NCBI GenBank assembly: GCA_902826685.1
Contig: CADEFT010000008.1
Span: forward strand, 124,001-188,000
Direction: 5' to 3'
DNA: 64,000 nt
From: an uncultured Acidobacteriota bacterium
Lineage (GTDB): Bacteria > Acidobacteriota > Terriglobia > Bryobacterales > Bryobacteraceae
The notes beneath the pieces were generated by a model that worked only from the letters and a program-made list of their open reading frames with translations, was not told the DNA's origin and did not search any database. Position numbers and translations under genes: made by a program. Every line of letters starts with the position of its first letter. The stretch's first letter is position 1. Shown here in pieces: positions 24,863 through 34,700 of the stretch.

Positions 24863-26938
24863 TTACGGCTCGATGGCCGGAAGGGTGAACCAGAAAAGCG
24901 ATCCTTCTCCGGGTTTGCCTTCGGCTCCGATCGCGCCGCCGTTGCGCTGCACGATGGTCTTGCAGATCGCCAGGCCAATGCCCGAGCCGGGCACATCTCT
25001 TCCATGCAGACGCTTCAAAAAGTCGAAGATGCGTGCGGCGTACTCCGGCTCGAATCCCTGCCCGTTGTCGCGCACGCTGATGCGCCAATACGCGCCTTCT
25101 TTCACCGCGTTGATGTGAATCTCCGGTGGAACGCCCTGGCGCCGGTACTTGATGGAGTTCGAAAGCAGGTTTTGCAGGACCTGATTGATCTGCGCTTCGA
25201 TGCCCCACACCTCCGGCAGACCGGCGATGTGAAGGACGGCGCCAGCTTCCTCGGCTTGCGCGCGCAAGTCTTCGACCACGATGGGAACCAGGGTGGCGAG
25301 GTTGACGACTCCGGCTTTCCGGTCGCCGTCGGAAGATGCCTGTGCGTAGACCAGCAGATCCTGAATGAGCCGGTGCATGCGCGCGGCGGCGGCGATGATG
25401 GACTCCATGTAACCGGCGGGCTTGGCGGCCAGCGCGCCTTCTGTGGACCGTACCACCAATTGCGCGAAGGTTGAGATCAGCCGTAGCGGCTCCTGCAGAT
25501 CGTGGCTGGCGATGAAGGCGAAGCGGCTCAGGTCTTCATTCGATCGCTGCAACGCCAGATTCTGGTGATGGAGCGCCGCTTCCAGGTGACGCTGCTCGGT
25601 AATGTCGGTGTTGGTGCCAAACCACCGCGTTACGCGTCCGGAAGCGTCGCGAATGGGCAGGGCGCGCGAAAGAAACCAGCGATAGCCGCCGTTGCTGCCG
25701 CGCAGCGGAAACGTGTCTTCCCAAACTTCTCCGGTGGCGCAACTGCGAGCGAATCCTTCCGCCACACGCTCCACATGATCGGGATGATGAACGCGGCGCC
25801 AGCCCCAGCCGCGCACCTGTTCGAAGGTGGTGCCGGTGTATTCGTACCAGCGGTCGTTGTACCAGAACAAAGATCCCTCGGCATCGGCCATCCAGCAGAA
25901 CTGGCTGATGTTGTTAGCGAGGGTCTGAAAACGGTCCGCGACTTCGGATAGCTCCGCCGCGGATTGTTTCAGACGGGTGACGTCGGTAATGGTTCCAAGC
26001 CGCCCGCCTTCGCCACCCGCAATAGATTCATAGGCCGAGACCCACAGCGGGTCGGCGCCCCCGGCGGCCGCCAGCCGGTATTCATATTGGAAGCCGGTCC
26101 CGGTGGACACGGCGGAGCGCCAGGCATCCCGCACGGCCTCGCGGTCGTCCGGATGCACCGATTCGAGCCATCCTTCGCCGTGGCAGCGGTCCAGCGGCAG
26201 ACCCGTCATCTGAAACAGCCGCTCATTGGCGAAAATCCAGACGCCTTCGGAATCCACCTGATAGAGACCCACTGGCGCGGCGCGGCTGATGGCCGCCAGC
26301 CGTTCCTGCTTGTTGCGAAGACGGCGCAGGTGCGACCGCCGCGTCAGCGCGATCGCCGCCAGACTGACGCTGGTTTCGAGGGCCTCGGGAGCCGGTGTGG
26401 AACTCATCGCCACCGCCAGCATGCCGAGTACCTGCCCCTCCTGACCGCAGACGGGAAAGGCATGCAGCCCGGGGCCAACCTGTGGATCGGCGAACCTCTG
26501 GCCCACCAGTTCAGGACTGGCGGGCGCGCTAACCAGCCGGAACGCGTCCTGGCGGCTGTCGAGCGCTTCGAAAATCATCGCCTGAGAGCCGCCGCCGGCG
26601 CTGAAGACGGCCAGCCGGCTGATGGAGTCCAGAACGTCCTGCGTGGGTGCGTTCGACGATGCCAGCGCTTCGAGCACCGCCCGCTCCGCCGAGTCAAGCT
26701 GCTGGCGTCTGGTCTCCACGGCCTGGAAGACGCGCGCGCCTGTTTCGGCCACCGGCCAGCTCACCACACGTGCCAGCGAATCGGCGGCGGCCACGCGCAG
26801 GGCAAACTCGGATTCATTGCCCGCGCCAAACAGCGCCAGCGCCGCCTCGTTGACGGCGAGAATCCGGCCTTCTGTGACAATCCACATCGCCAGCGGCGAC
26901 GTCTGAAGGACTTGTGCCCAGTCGATTTCGGTGGTCAT
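24863..26938 (-). CDS. Soluble PAS/GAF sensor histidine kinase
   Basis: The 691-residue protein has an N-terminal PAS-like segment (about 1-60), a GAF-like domain (about 100-220) and two clear PAS/PAC domains (about 215-330 and 335-460). A HisKA dimerisation helix follows with H479 in ASHDLQEPL, then a HATPase domain with N-box LLSNSIKY, G1 DNGQGFE and G2 GSGIGLAI. It has no membrane segment, so it senses a cytoplasmic cue. The HDLQEPL type of H-box is typical of phytochrome-like kinases, which signal to Rcp1-type receivers such as the one at 28904. No receiver is fused. Confidence 0.9.
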   Translation of the reverse strand: MTTEIDWAQVLQTSPLAMWIVTEGRILAVNEAALALFGAGNESEFALRVAAADSLARVVSWPVAETGARVFQAVETRRQQLDSAERAVLEALASSNAPTQDVLDSISRLAVFSAGGGSQAMIFEALDSRQDAFRLVSAPASPELVGQRFADPQVGPGLHAFPVCGQEGQVLGMLAVAMSSTPAPEALETSVSLAAIALTRRSHLRRLRNKQERLAAISRAAPVGLYQVDSEGVWIFANERLFQMTGLPLDRCHGEGWLESVHPDDREAVRDAWRSAVSTGTGFQYEYRLAAAGGADPLWVSAYESIAGGEGGRLGTITDVTRLKQSAAELSEVADRFQTLANNISQFCWMADAEGSLFWYNDRWYEYTGTTFEQVRGWGWRRVHHPDHVERVAEGFARSCATGEVWEDTFPLRGSNGGYRWFLSRALPIRDASGRVTRWFGTNTDITEQRHLEAALHHQNLALQRSNEDLSRFAFIASHDLQEPLRLISTFAQLVVRSTEGALAAKPAGYMESIIAAAARMHRLIQDLLVYAQASSDGDRKAGVVNLATLVPIVVEDLRAQAEEAGAVLHIAGLPEVWGIEAQINQVLQNLLSNSIKYRRQGVPPEIHINAVKEGAYWRISVRDNGQGFEPEYAARIFDFLKRLHGRDVPGSGIGLAICKTIVQRNGGAIGAEGKPGEGSLFWFTLPAIEP

Positions 26939-27131
26939 GGCTGGGTCCGCAGATGCCAGTCTAGCTCAACGTGTGAGGCGCGATACGTTATGGCACCAAT
27001 TTTTTGAGATGTAGGACGAATCTACCCTGACTGGAAGAATGTTCCTACCGCGGGGACCAGGGTGCGGGCACACGGGATTGAAACCATTGGTTCGATGCTG
27101 CTGTGGTATCCTTCGTGCAATCGATTTTGGT

Positions 27132-28841
27132 ATGAGCCGAATGAAAAGTGCGATTTACGGGATTACCACGGGCGTCGCGTTATCGATTGCCGCACCCCTT
27201 TGGTCTCAAGCCACGGCCGACAGGGAGCCTGTCGTGTTTCGCGTGGACGTGGTTTCGAGGACGACCAAAGCGATCAACTATCATCACCGGCAAGGGTCGA
27301 CCACCGTCGGTCTCGAAGCCTCGTCCTTGGTGCCAAAGGCGAAGGGAGAGGCGAAAGTGGACAGCAAGACCGGCGCCACCAAAGTGGAGGCTACGGTGGA
27401 AAAGCTTCCGGCGGCGTCCACGCTTGGGGAAGGCTACCTGACCTACGTTCTCTGGGCGATCACGCCGGAGGGACGGGCGGAGAATCTCGGCGAGCTGATG
27501 CTTGACGATGGGCGCGCACGCCTGCAGGCCGGGACCGAATTGCAGAGCTTCGGCATGATCGTCACGGCGGAGCCTTACTATGCCGTTACGCAGCCAAGCG
27601 ATTTCGTCGTGATGGAAGGCGTGGTGAAACGCGGATCGACCACGGGCACCATCATGCCGATCGAGGCCAAGTATGAGCTGGTGAGCCGCGGAGGATACCT
27701 GCAGCAGTTGCCTCCCGGCGATCGTGTCCGGCTGCGGGAAGCGAAGAATATTCCTCTCGATCTGATGGAAGCGCGCCAGGCGATGGCGGTGGCCAAGGCG
27801 GCTGGGGGCATGCGCTACGCGGGCGACACACTGCAAAAGGCGGAAGTGGATCTGCGCAACGCGGAAATGATGCTGGAGGCGCGCAAGGACACCAAGAAAA
27901 TTCAGTCGCTGTCCCGCCACGTGACGCAGTTGGCCGAAGACGCCCGGTTAATCGCCGTGCGGAAGACGCGTGAAGATGCGCTGGCCGCCGAGCGTGCCGA
28001 AGCCGAACGCCGCGCTAACGAATTGCGCGAGAACGCCCAGATGGAAGAGAAGCGCCGCCGCGAGGCCGAAGCCGCCGCGGCGCAGCGGGCGCAGGAAGCG
28101 GCCCTGGCGCAGAAACAGGCGCTCGAAGCGCAGCAGCGGTCGGTCGAAGTGCAACGACAGGCGGATGCGGCGCGCGAGTTGGCGCGGCTGGAGCGCGAAA
28201 AGCAGGAGGCGCTGGCCGCCGAGCGTGCCCGAACGGCCGCCGCCGAGGCCGAAGCCGAACGGGCGAAACAACTGGCGCTGCAGGCCGAGATCGCCCGGGC
28301 CAAGGAAGCCGCCGAAGCGCAGCGCTTAAAGCAAGTGGAACTGGAACAGCAGGTCACCACCGCGCGGGAGTCGGCCGCGCGCGCCGAAGCGGAACGGGTC
28401 AAGATGCGTACCGAACTGGCGCGCCAATTAAATATGGTGCTGGCAACGCGCGAGAGCGCGCGAGGCCTGATCGTCAACATGTCGGACGTTCTGTTCGATA
28501 CAGCCCGCTATACGCTGAAGCCGCTCGCGCGGGAAAAGCTGGCGCGAATCGCCGGAATTATTCAGACCAGTCCTGGTCTCAAAATCGAAGTGGAAGGACA
28601 CACCGACAGCACCGGTTCAGAGGCGTTCAATCAGAAGCTGTCGGAGCAGCGTGCCGACGCCGTGCGATCCTACCTGGTTTCGCAGGGCATCGAGGCCGGC
28701 TCGGTGACCGCGCGCGGATTCGGGCAGGCGCAACCGGCAGCGGACAATTCGAGTGCGGCCGGGCGTCAGGCCAACCGGCGCGTGGAACTGGTGGTGAATG
28801 GCGCGGCGGTGACGCCGGATTCCGCGGTTGTTTCTCAGTAA
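27132..28841 (+). CDS. OmpA-family protein with long helical linker
   Basis: The 569-residue protein has a signal peptide (KSAIYGITTGVALSIAAPLWSQA), an unassigned beta-rich N-terminal domain (about 30-190) and a very charged Ala/Glu/Arg-rich helical stretch (about 200-450, coiled-coil-like). It ends in an OmpA/MotB peptidoglycan-binding domain (DVLFDTARYTLKP, VEGHTDSTGS, ANRRVEL). The domain binds diaminopimelate-peptidoglycan, so the protein probably ties the envelope layers together across the periplasm. I use the ATG at 27132 before the signal peptide; an upstream in-frame ATG at 27039 would hide it. Confidence 0.85.
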   Translation: MSRMKSAIYGITTGVALSIAAPLWSQATADREPVVFRVDVVSRTTKAINYHHRQGSTTVGLEASSLVPKAKGEAKVDSKTGATKVEATVEKLPAASTLGEGYLTYVLWAITPEGRAENLGELMLDDGRARLQAGTELQSFGMIVTAEPYYAVTQPSDFVVMEGVVKRGSTTGTIMPIEAKYELVSRGGYLQQLPPGDRVRLREAKNIPLDLMEARQAMAVAKAAGGMRYAGDTLQKAEVDLRNAEMMLEARKDTKKIQSLSRHVTQLAEDARLIAVRKTREDALAAERAEAERRANELRENAQMEEKRRREAEAAAAQRAQEAALAQKQALEAQQRSVEVQRQADAARELARLEREKQEALAAERARTAAAEAEAERAKQLALQAEIARAKEAAEAQRLKQVELEQQVTTARESAARAEAERVKMRTELARQLNMVLATRESARGLIVNMSDVLFDTARYTLKPLAREKLARIAGIIQTSPGLKIEVEGHTDSTGSEAFNQKLSEQRADAVRSYLVSQGIEAGSVTARGFGQAQPAADNSSAAGRQANRRVELVVNGAAVTPDSAVVSQ

Positions 28842-28903
28842 CCCAAGCTCCTTCGTTGAGGACTTTGAAATTGATAGTGAGCGGCGTAAGATAGACATTA
28901 CGA

Positions 28904-29338
28904 ATGTGGCATCAGTCCCTGGACATCCTGCTTGTGGAGGACAACCGGATTGACGTGGAGTTAGTTCGAGAGGCCCTGGCTGGATGGTCCACTCCCGTAC
29001 GGTTGATGGTGGCCGAGGATGGCGAGCAGGCGATCAGCATTCTTCGCCGGTATGAGCCGTATTCTTCGGCGCGCACGCCCCATCTGATCCTGTTGGACCT
29101 GAACCTTCCCAAAAAAGATGGGATCGAGGTACTGCGGGAGATCAAAGGCGATGCCAGGCTTGGCGAGATTCCGGTGATTATACTCACCACTTCCGGCCGG
29201 GACAAGGATGTGCGTACCGCTTACGGCCTGCATGCCAACTGCTATCTCACCAAGCCTCTCGATATCGATTCGTTCATCGCCAAGTTGAAGGCGATTGAGC
29301 AGTTTTGGCTGACGCATGCGGTACTACCGCAGCACTAG
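28904..29338 (+). CDS. Rcp1-like single-domain response regulator
   Basis: This 144-residue receiver has E12/D13 in VEDN, phospho-acceptor D65 in LILLDLNLPKKDG, the switch Thr in LTTSG and K117 in LTKPLD. The extra basic turn LPKKDG and the end IEQFWL are typical of Rcp1-type partners of phytochrome-like kinases, which fits the kinase at 24863. There is no output domain. It follows the OmpA-family gene by 62 bases. Its TAG stop shares the palindrome CTAG with the stop of the convergent kinase gene. Confidence 0.88.
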   Translation: MWHQSLDILLVEDNRIDVELVREALAGWSTPVRLMVAEDGEQAISILRRYEPYSSARTPHLILLDLNLPKKDGIEVLREIKGDARLGEIPVIILTTSGRDKDVRTAYGLHANCYLTKPLDIDSFIAKLKAIEQFWLTHAVLPQH

Positions 29339-30012
29339 ATTTCCGTAGGGAACCGGATTACGACGATGGTTCCGGCGCCTGGACTCCGGCCTTCCACTCC
29401 CATGGTTCCGCCGATGGATTCCATCATCCGCAAGCTGATCGAAAGTCCCAAGCCGCTGCCTGCATAGTCGCTGGCCGGATTTAGCTTGGCAAAAGGCCGG
29501 AAGACCGCTTCTCTATACTTCGGTTCGATGCCGATGCCGTTGTCGAGTACGCGCACTTCCACCCAGGAGCCGTCCGGGCCGCCGACTTCGATGTTCACCT
29601 CCGGCGAGGCATCCTTCATCTGAAACTTGAGCCCGTTGTGAACGACTTTTCCGAACACCTTGGAAAGGCCCATGGGCACGGTCACGGCCGAGTTTTCCCG
29701 GGGTATTCGAATCTTCGCGGCCCGCTGCTGACGATAAGGCTCCAGTTTCAAACAAGCCGTTTGGAGGGCGATATGGAGCGGAACGAGCGCATCCCCCTTC
29801 AATCCGCTGTGAATGGCGTGGTCGTACTCGACAACGCTCGAGATCAGATCCGCCTGGGTCTGCGCCGCCACCAGCACCTCCTCGACCCACGCCGCGCACT
29901 CCCCTTGCAACTCGCCCTGCCGCTGCAGCCTTTGGGCGCCCAGCATGATGGAGCGCAAAGGCTGCCGTAAGTCGTGCGCGAAGGTCGACAACAACTCTCG
30001 TTCAATTCTCAT
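29335..30012 (-). CDS. Short histidine kinase without sensor domain
   Basis: The 225-residue protein consists of a HisKA helix pair with H13 in FAHDLRQPL and a HATPase domain (G1 DNGIGIE, G2 GSGLGLSIS). It has no sensor region and no membrane helix, so a partner or the upstream regulator must supply the signal. It starts eleven bases inside the 3' end of the NtrC-type gene, so the two are coupled. The N-box reads VVHNGLKF in place of a typical N-x3-N, but the catalytic Asn is still present. Confidence 0.85.
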   Translation of the reverse strand: MRIERELLSTFAHDLRQPLRSIMLGAQRLQRQGELQGECAAWVEEVLVAAQTQADLISSVVEYDHAIHSGLKGDALVPLHIALQTACLKLEPYRQQRAAKIRIPRENSAVTVPMGLSKVFGKVVHNGLKFQMKDASPEVNIEVGGPDGSWVEVRVLDNGIGIEPKYREAVFRPFAKLNPASDYAGSGLGLSISLRMMESIGGTMGVEGRSPGAGTIVVIRFPTEI

Positions 30013-31417
30013 CCGCTGTCTCGTCTCCAGAGCCTTCCGACAGCCGGTACTGACGAAGTTTGACGTGCAAGGTCTTGGTCGAAATGCCGAGAATCGACGC
30101 CGCGCGGGTTTTGTTGTTGCCCGTGTGCTGCAGGGTTGCTTCGATCAGCAGCCGTTCCGCTTCGTCAATGGTCATTCCGATATCGACGCCAACGCCTCCG
30201 CCATCCGCCTCCGGGTCGGCCTTTACGGGAACCGCAGCACGTTTCAGTCCGAACGCCGCGTGCCTGGGTTCCAGAACGCCTTCACCGGCTACGATCACGG
30301 CCCTTTCCACCACGTTTCGGAGCTCTCTCACGTTTCCTTCCCAGGCAAGCGCCATCAGGGCATCGCTCAGGGCCGACGAGGCGCTTTGCACCCTGGTCCC
30401 ATGCTTTTGGTTCATGGTGCCGATCATCGCCTCCACGATGTGAGGGATGTCGTCCTTGCGCTCGCGCAGCGGCGGCAGGTGGATTTGAAACACGTTCAGC
30501 CGGTAGTACAGGTCTTCGCGCAGCTTACCTTCCTTGATCGATTTGGCAGGATCGCGATTGGTGGCGGCGACGATGCGAACATCGGCCTGCATCTCCTGTT
30601 TGCCACCCAGCCGCCGGAATCGCAGATCTTCGAGGACGCGGAGCAGCTTGGCCTGCATGGGCAGTGGCATCTCGCCCAGTTCGTCGAGAAACAGAGTGCC
30701 GTGCTGCGCCGCCTCCATCGCTCCCACCCGGCGTTCGAAGGCTCCGGTAAACGATCCTTTCTCGTGACCGAAGATCTCGCTTTCAATCAGCGTTTCCGGT
30801 AGCGCGGCGCAATTGATGGCGACGAAAGGTCCGGCGCTGCGCCTGCTGTTGGCGTGCAGCGCGCGCGCCACCAGTTCCTTGCCGGTACCGCTTTCGCCCG
30901 TAATCAGCACGGCGGCCGAGGTCGGCGCCACCTGGCGGATCAGCGCAAAAATCTCCTGCATGGCCGTCGACTGGCCTATCAGGTTGCCTAACACGCCGCG
31001 GAAGGAAAGCTGCCGCCGCAGTTCTTCGTTCTCCACAGCTAACCGCCGCTGTGCGCCCGCACGCTTGATCAGCAGCTCGAGCGCGGTCAGATCGATAGGC
31101 TTTTCCAGATACCAGAATCCATCGAGTTCATGAATCGTGTGGAGAGCCTTTTCGAGACTTCCGAAGGCGGTCATCAGGATGGTGGGAGGCAGGTTGCCCT
31201 GCGCCTTCAACTGCCGCAGCAGTTCAAAGCCGTCCATCTTCGGCATCATCAGATCCGATAAAACGATATCGATGGATTTCTCGTTCAACAGCCGGAGCGC
31301 ATCTTCTCCGTTGTCGGCTCTTTCGACGTCATAATTCCAACTGGTCACTACTTTGGCGAGGTAGTCCTGGTGGTCAATCTCGTCTTCGGCGATCAATACC
31401 CGCATACTCTGATCCAT
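30002..31417 (-). CDS. NtrC-family sigma-54-dependent response regulator
   Basis: The 471-residue protein has a receiver domain (D55 in IVLSDLMMPK) and an AAA+ sigma-54 activation domain: Walker A GESGTGKE, GSFTGA loop for sigma-54 contact, and Walker B GTLFLDEL. A Fis-type helix-turn-helix lies at the C-terminus (NNKTRAASILGISTKTL). It activates sigma-54 promoters after phosphorylation. It is co-transcribed with the short kinase (11-base overlap). It lies divergent to a GG-N10-GC promoter at 31527-31542, its most likely target. The GSFTGA form of the loop is a common variant of GAFTGA. Confidence 0.93.
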   Translation of the reverse strand: MDQSMRVLIAEDEIDHQDYLAKVVTSWNYDVERADNGEDALRLLNEKSIDIVLSDLMMPKMDGFELLRQLKAQGNLPPTILMTAFGSLEKALHTIHELDGFWYLEKPIDLTALELLIKRAGAQRRLAVENEELRRQLSFRGVLGNLIGQSTAMQEIFALIRQVAPTSAAVLITGESGTGKELVARALHANSRRSAGPFVAINCAALPETLIESEIFGHEKGSFTGAFERRVGAMEAAQHGTLFLDELGEMPLPMQAKLLRVLEDLRFRRLGGKQEMQADVRIVAATNRDPAKSIKEGKLREDLYYRLNVFQIHLPPLRERKDDIPHIVEAMIGTMNQKHGTRVQSASSALSDALMALAWEGNVRELRNVVERAVIVAGEGVLEPRHAAFGLKRAAVPVKADPEADGGGVGVDIGMTIDEAERLLIEATLQHTGNNKTRAASILGISTKTLHVKLRQYRLSEGSGDETADEN

Positions 31418-31492
31418 GATATCCTCCCACTCCCTTAGGATCCGCGAGGATTTCGTTTTTTCCCGCCGTTACGAGAAGTGCCGGGTGCCGTC

Positions 31493-31504
31493 GCGTTTAA
31501 ACGC
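31493..31504. promoter_or_regulatory. Perfect 12-bp palindrome, candidate enhancer/operator
   Basis: GCGTTTAAACGC lies between the NtrC-type gene and the sigma-54 promoter, centred about 54 bases before the predicted start of transcription. It could bind the Fis-type HTH of the adjacent regulator, though NtrC sites usually lie farther upstream. Confidence 0.45.
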
Positions 31505-31526
31505 TTCATTTTGTTGGTTCTGGGAA

Positions 31527-31542
31527 TGGCACGGCACATGCT
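31527..31542 (+). promoter_or_regulatory. Sigma-54 (-24/-12) promoter
   Basis: TGGCACGGCACATGCT keeps the GG and GC pairs exactly ten bases apart and matches the TGGCAC-N5-TTGC consensus at all but one base. Transcription would start near 31553 and run into the small membrane protein and the glucan synthase. An NtrC-family gene lies divergent, 110 bases away. Confidence 0.75.
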
Positions 31543-31610
31543 TCTACATCCTTGCCGGACGATCACCCGTATCGCCCCGGAATTCTTTCGATAAAGAGGA
31601 ATCGCAAACA

Positions 31611-31769
31611 ATGCTTGGCTGGATCATTCTCTTCACCTTCTTCTCGTTCCTTTCGGCGGCATTTGCGGCGGGCACGCAGCTACCCGCGTTCGGATTCTTC
31701 TCTTGTGTTCTATTCGGCGTGCTTTCCGTCGTGAGCCTCGCCAGCGTAGCGTTCAGAAGGAAAGTGTGA
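31611..31769 (+). CDS. Small two-helix membrane protein
   Basis: The 52-residue protein has two hydrophobic stretches (about 3-20 and 27-47) and a basic tail (FRRKV). I do not recognise it. The ATG at 31611 follows a GAGGA site. Its last codons overlap the start of the glucan synthase as GTGTGA, so translation is coupled. Expression from the sigma-54 promoter and its position suggest an accessory or leader role for the synthase. Confidence 0.6.
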   Translation: MLGWIILFTFFSFLSAAFAAGTQLPAFGFFSCVLFGVLSVVSLASVAFRRKV

Positions 31770-34700
31770 CCGCAGTCAGGAACGCGGTTGTCGCCATTGG
31801 CGGCGGCCTGGAGGAGGTTTTCGAACTTCTTCGTAAGCGGCGGACCGGGACTGTCACGCTGTTTCGCGACGGACAGCCAGCCGTGGGTACGTCGCCGGGC
31901 GCCGACGCCTATGGCAAGCTTCGCCTGGACGGTGAGACGCTGCTGGTTGTTCAGGTGGGCGACGACAAACTGGAGGAGGTTGTCAGCACCCTCCGCAAGG
32001 ATACGCAGCCGGCCGTCTTCGTGATCGCCGGCGAGCTTCGGGAGCCGGCGCCGGAGCGGCCCGAACCCAGCCTGAAAAACCGGATCCGCACGGCCGAAGG
32101 GCAGATCGCCGCCACCTATCACGAACTGCGCGAGGCCGCCGTGCTGGGCCACCTGGTATCGCCGGCCGCTCAGTGGCTGCTTGAAAATGCGCACTCCTTG
32201 CGGTCGCATCTTTCCGGCATTCGTGAGTCTCTGCGCGGCGGCCTTCTGAAAAACGTTCCCTCCGATCCGGCGGGTGCGCCGCGAGTACTCGGCCTCGCCG
32301 AGTCGATTCTCGCGGACGCCGAATGCACGGTTTCCGAAGAGCGCATTCTGGGGGAGATCCGGCGCTATCAGCGGGAGACGATTCTACAGATCAGCGAGAT
32401 TTGGCTGCTTCCCACCATGCTGCGGCTGGCGCTTGTGGAATCGCTGGCGCGGCACGGCGTGACCGTAACGGCCGCCCAGCACTTGCGCGAGGCGGCCTAC
32501 TTCTGGGCCAATCGTCTGGCGGCGGCGAACCGCGTGGGCGGGGAAGCGTTTCAGCGCGTGCTCGAACGGCTGGTGGAAGACAGCCTTTCGGCTCATCCCT
32601 ATTTTCTGGTTGCGGTGGCCGAACAGCTTCAGGAAGAGGATCGCGCGCTGGCGCCGTTGCGGCAGTGGATCGAGTCCCGCGCCGGAGAGTCGCTCGATGG
32701 GCTGGCGCGCAAGGAACACCAGACCGAAGCGGCGCAGGGAGTGGCGATCGCCAACGCCTTCGGCAGCCTGCGGGTGCTTTCGAGCGTGGACTTCCTGCGG
32801 GTCTTCGACGAGGCCAGCCTCGCCGAACAAGAACTGAACCGGGACGCCGTCTACGCCGGAAGCGACCTGGAAACGCGGAACCAGGCGCGCCGCGCTCTGC
32901 AGACCATCGCGCTCGAAAGCGGCAAAGCCGAGGTCGATGTCGCGCGGGAGGCGATGGCTCTCGCTTCCAAAAGCGAGGCTGGACGGGATCACGTTCTGTA
33001 CTTTCTCATCGACGAAGGCAGGCCATCGCTCGAACGGGCCACGGGCGCGCGCCCTTCCTGGAAGATGCGCGCCACACGCGCGGTACGCAGCCGCTCCAGC
33101 GCCATCTATTTAGGCAGCGTCGCTTGTCTCACGCTTGCTTTCTCGTTCCTCGCTCTGGGTGTGACGATGGAACTGAGGGTCAATCAGGGTCCCATCCTGC
33201 CGCTGTTGTGGATCCTCACGCTATTTCCACTGAGCGAGCTCGCCGCCCAGATCGTCAACGTTCTGGTGATTTCGTTCTTCCCGCCCAGTTCGCTGCCCAA
33301 GCGCGATTTCCGGCGCGGCATTCCCGCCGCGCACGCGACGCTGGTGGTGGTGCCGATGATGCTCACCAGCCGGGAGGTGGCGGCGCAGGAGGTGGAGAAG
33401 CTCGAAGTCCGCTATCTGGCCAACCCGGGCGAGAACGTCTCCTTCAGCCTGTTTTCCGATTTCCTCGATGCGCCGCGGCGCGAGATGCCGGAGGACGCCG
33501 GACTGCTTGCTGAAGTGCGCGGCGGCATCGAACGATTGAACGCGAAGTATCCGGGTGAGCGCTTCCTTTTGTTCCACCGCGCGCGGGAATGGTCGCCCAC
33601 TGAAAATTGCTGGATCGGCCGCGAGCGCAAGCGCGGCAAGCTGGGGGATCTCAACGCCTATCTGCTGGGCAAGGGCGACCCCTCGATTCGAGTGGCGGGA
33701 CGGCTGCCGCTGCCGGTCCGGTATGTGATCGCGCTCGACGCCGATACGCAACTTCCTCCGGATTCCGCGCGCCGCCTGATCGAGACCATCGCGCATCCGC
33801 TCAATCAACCCGTGCTCGATCCGGTGACCAAGGTGCGACGACGCGGGTTTGCCATCGTTCAGCCACGCGTCAGCATCACGCTGCCGGGCGCTACCGCCAC
33901 GCGTTTTACACGCATCACCGGCGACCCTCACGGCACCGATCCTTACAGCCGCCTGGTTTCCGACGCGCAGCAGGATCTGTTCGGCCACGCGATATTCCAT
34001 GGCAAGGCGATTTACGACCTGCACGCGTTCGCCGAAAGTCTGGAGGGGCGGTTCCCCGGCGAATCCATCCTCAGCCACGACCTGATTGAAGGGGCGCACT
34101 GCGGCGTGGGGCTTGCCACCGACATCGAGCTGTTTGAAACGATGCCGCTCGACTACGCCAGCTACAGCAAGCGCCAGCATCGCTGGATCCGTGGCGACTG
34201 GCAGATCGCGCCCTGGATTCTTCCCACGGTGCCCACCGGCTCGAGCCACCGCGTGCCGAATCCGCTTTCGTCCATCAACCGCTGGCGCGTGTTCGACAAT
34301 CTGCGCCGCAGCCTGGTGCCCGCCGTTTCGGTGGCGATGCTGCTGCTTGGATGGTTTGTATCGGCGACGCCGGCGGTATGGACGCTGGTGCTGGCTCTGG
34401 CCATCGTCATCCCGGCGCTGGCGCTGGTATTCGACAGGCTGGCGCTGCGCCTGCAAGGCTCGGTTTCGGGCGCCCGCGATTCCTACGACGAGCTGGCGCG
34501 GGCCATGGTCTCGGTATTTTTTCTGCCGCACCAGGCATGGCTGGCGGTGGATGCCGTTATCCGTGCCGTCTACCGGATGACGGTGAGCCGCCGCAATCTG
34601 CTTGAGTGGCAGACGGCCGAGACCGCGGGGCTTTCGGCGTCGCTGCACATGTCGGCGGCGGCGCGGCAACTGGCGGTCATCAGCGCGCTGTCGTGCGGCG

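Noticed and set aside
27902..28480. Minus-strand frame rich in Ser/Arg/Ala opposite the OmpA-family gene
   Set aside because: It mirrors the Ala/Glu/Arg-rich helix of the real gene and has no features of its own.
31416..31769. Longer start for the small membrane protein at 31416
   Set aside because: It would run through the sigma-54 promoter region and lacks a ribosome site. The ATG at 31611 follows GAGGA and begins the hydrophobic helix.
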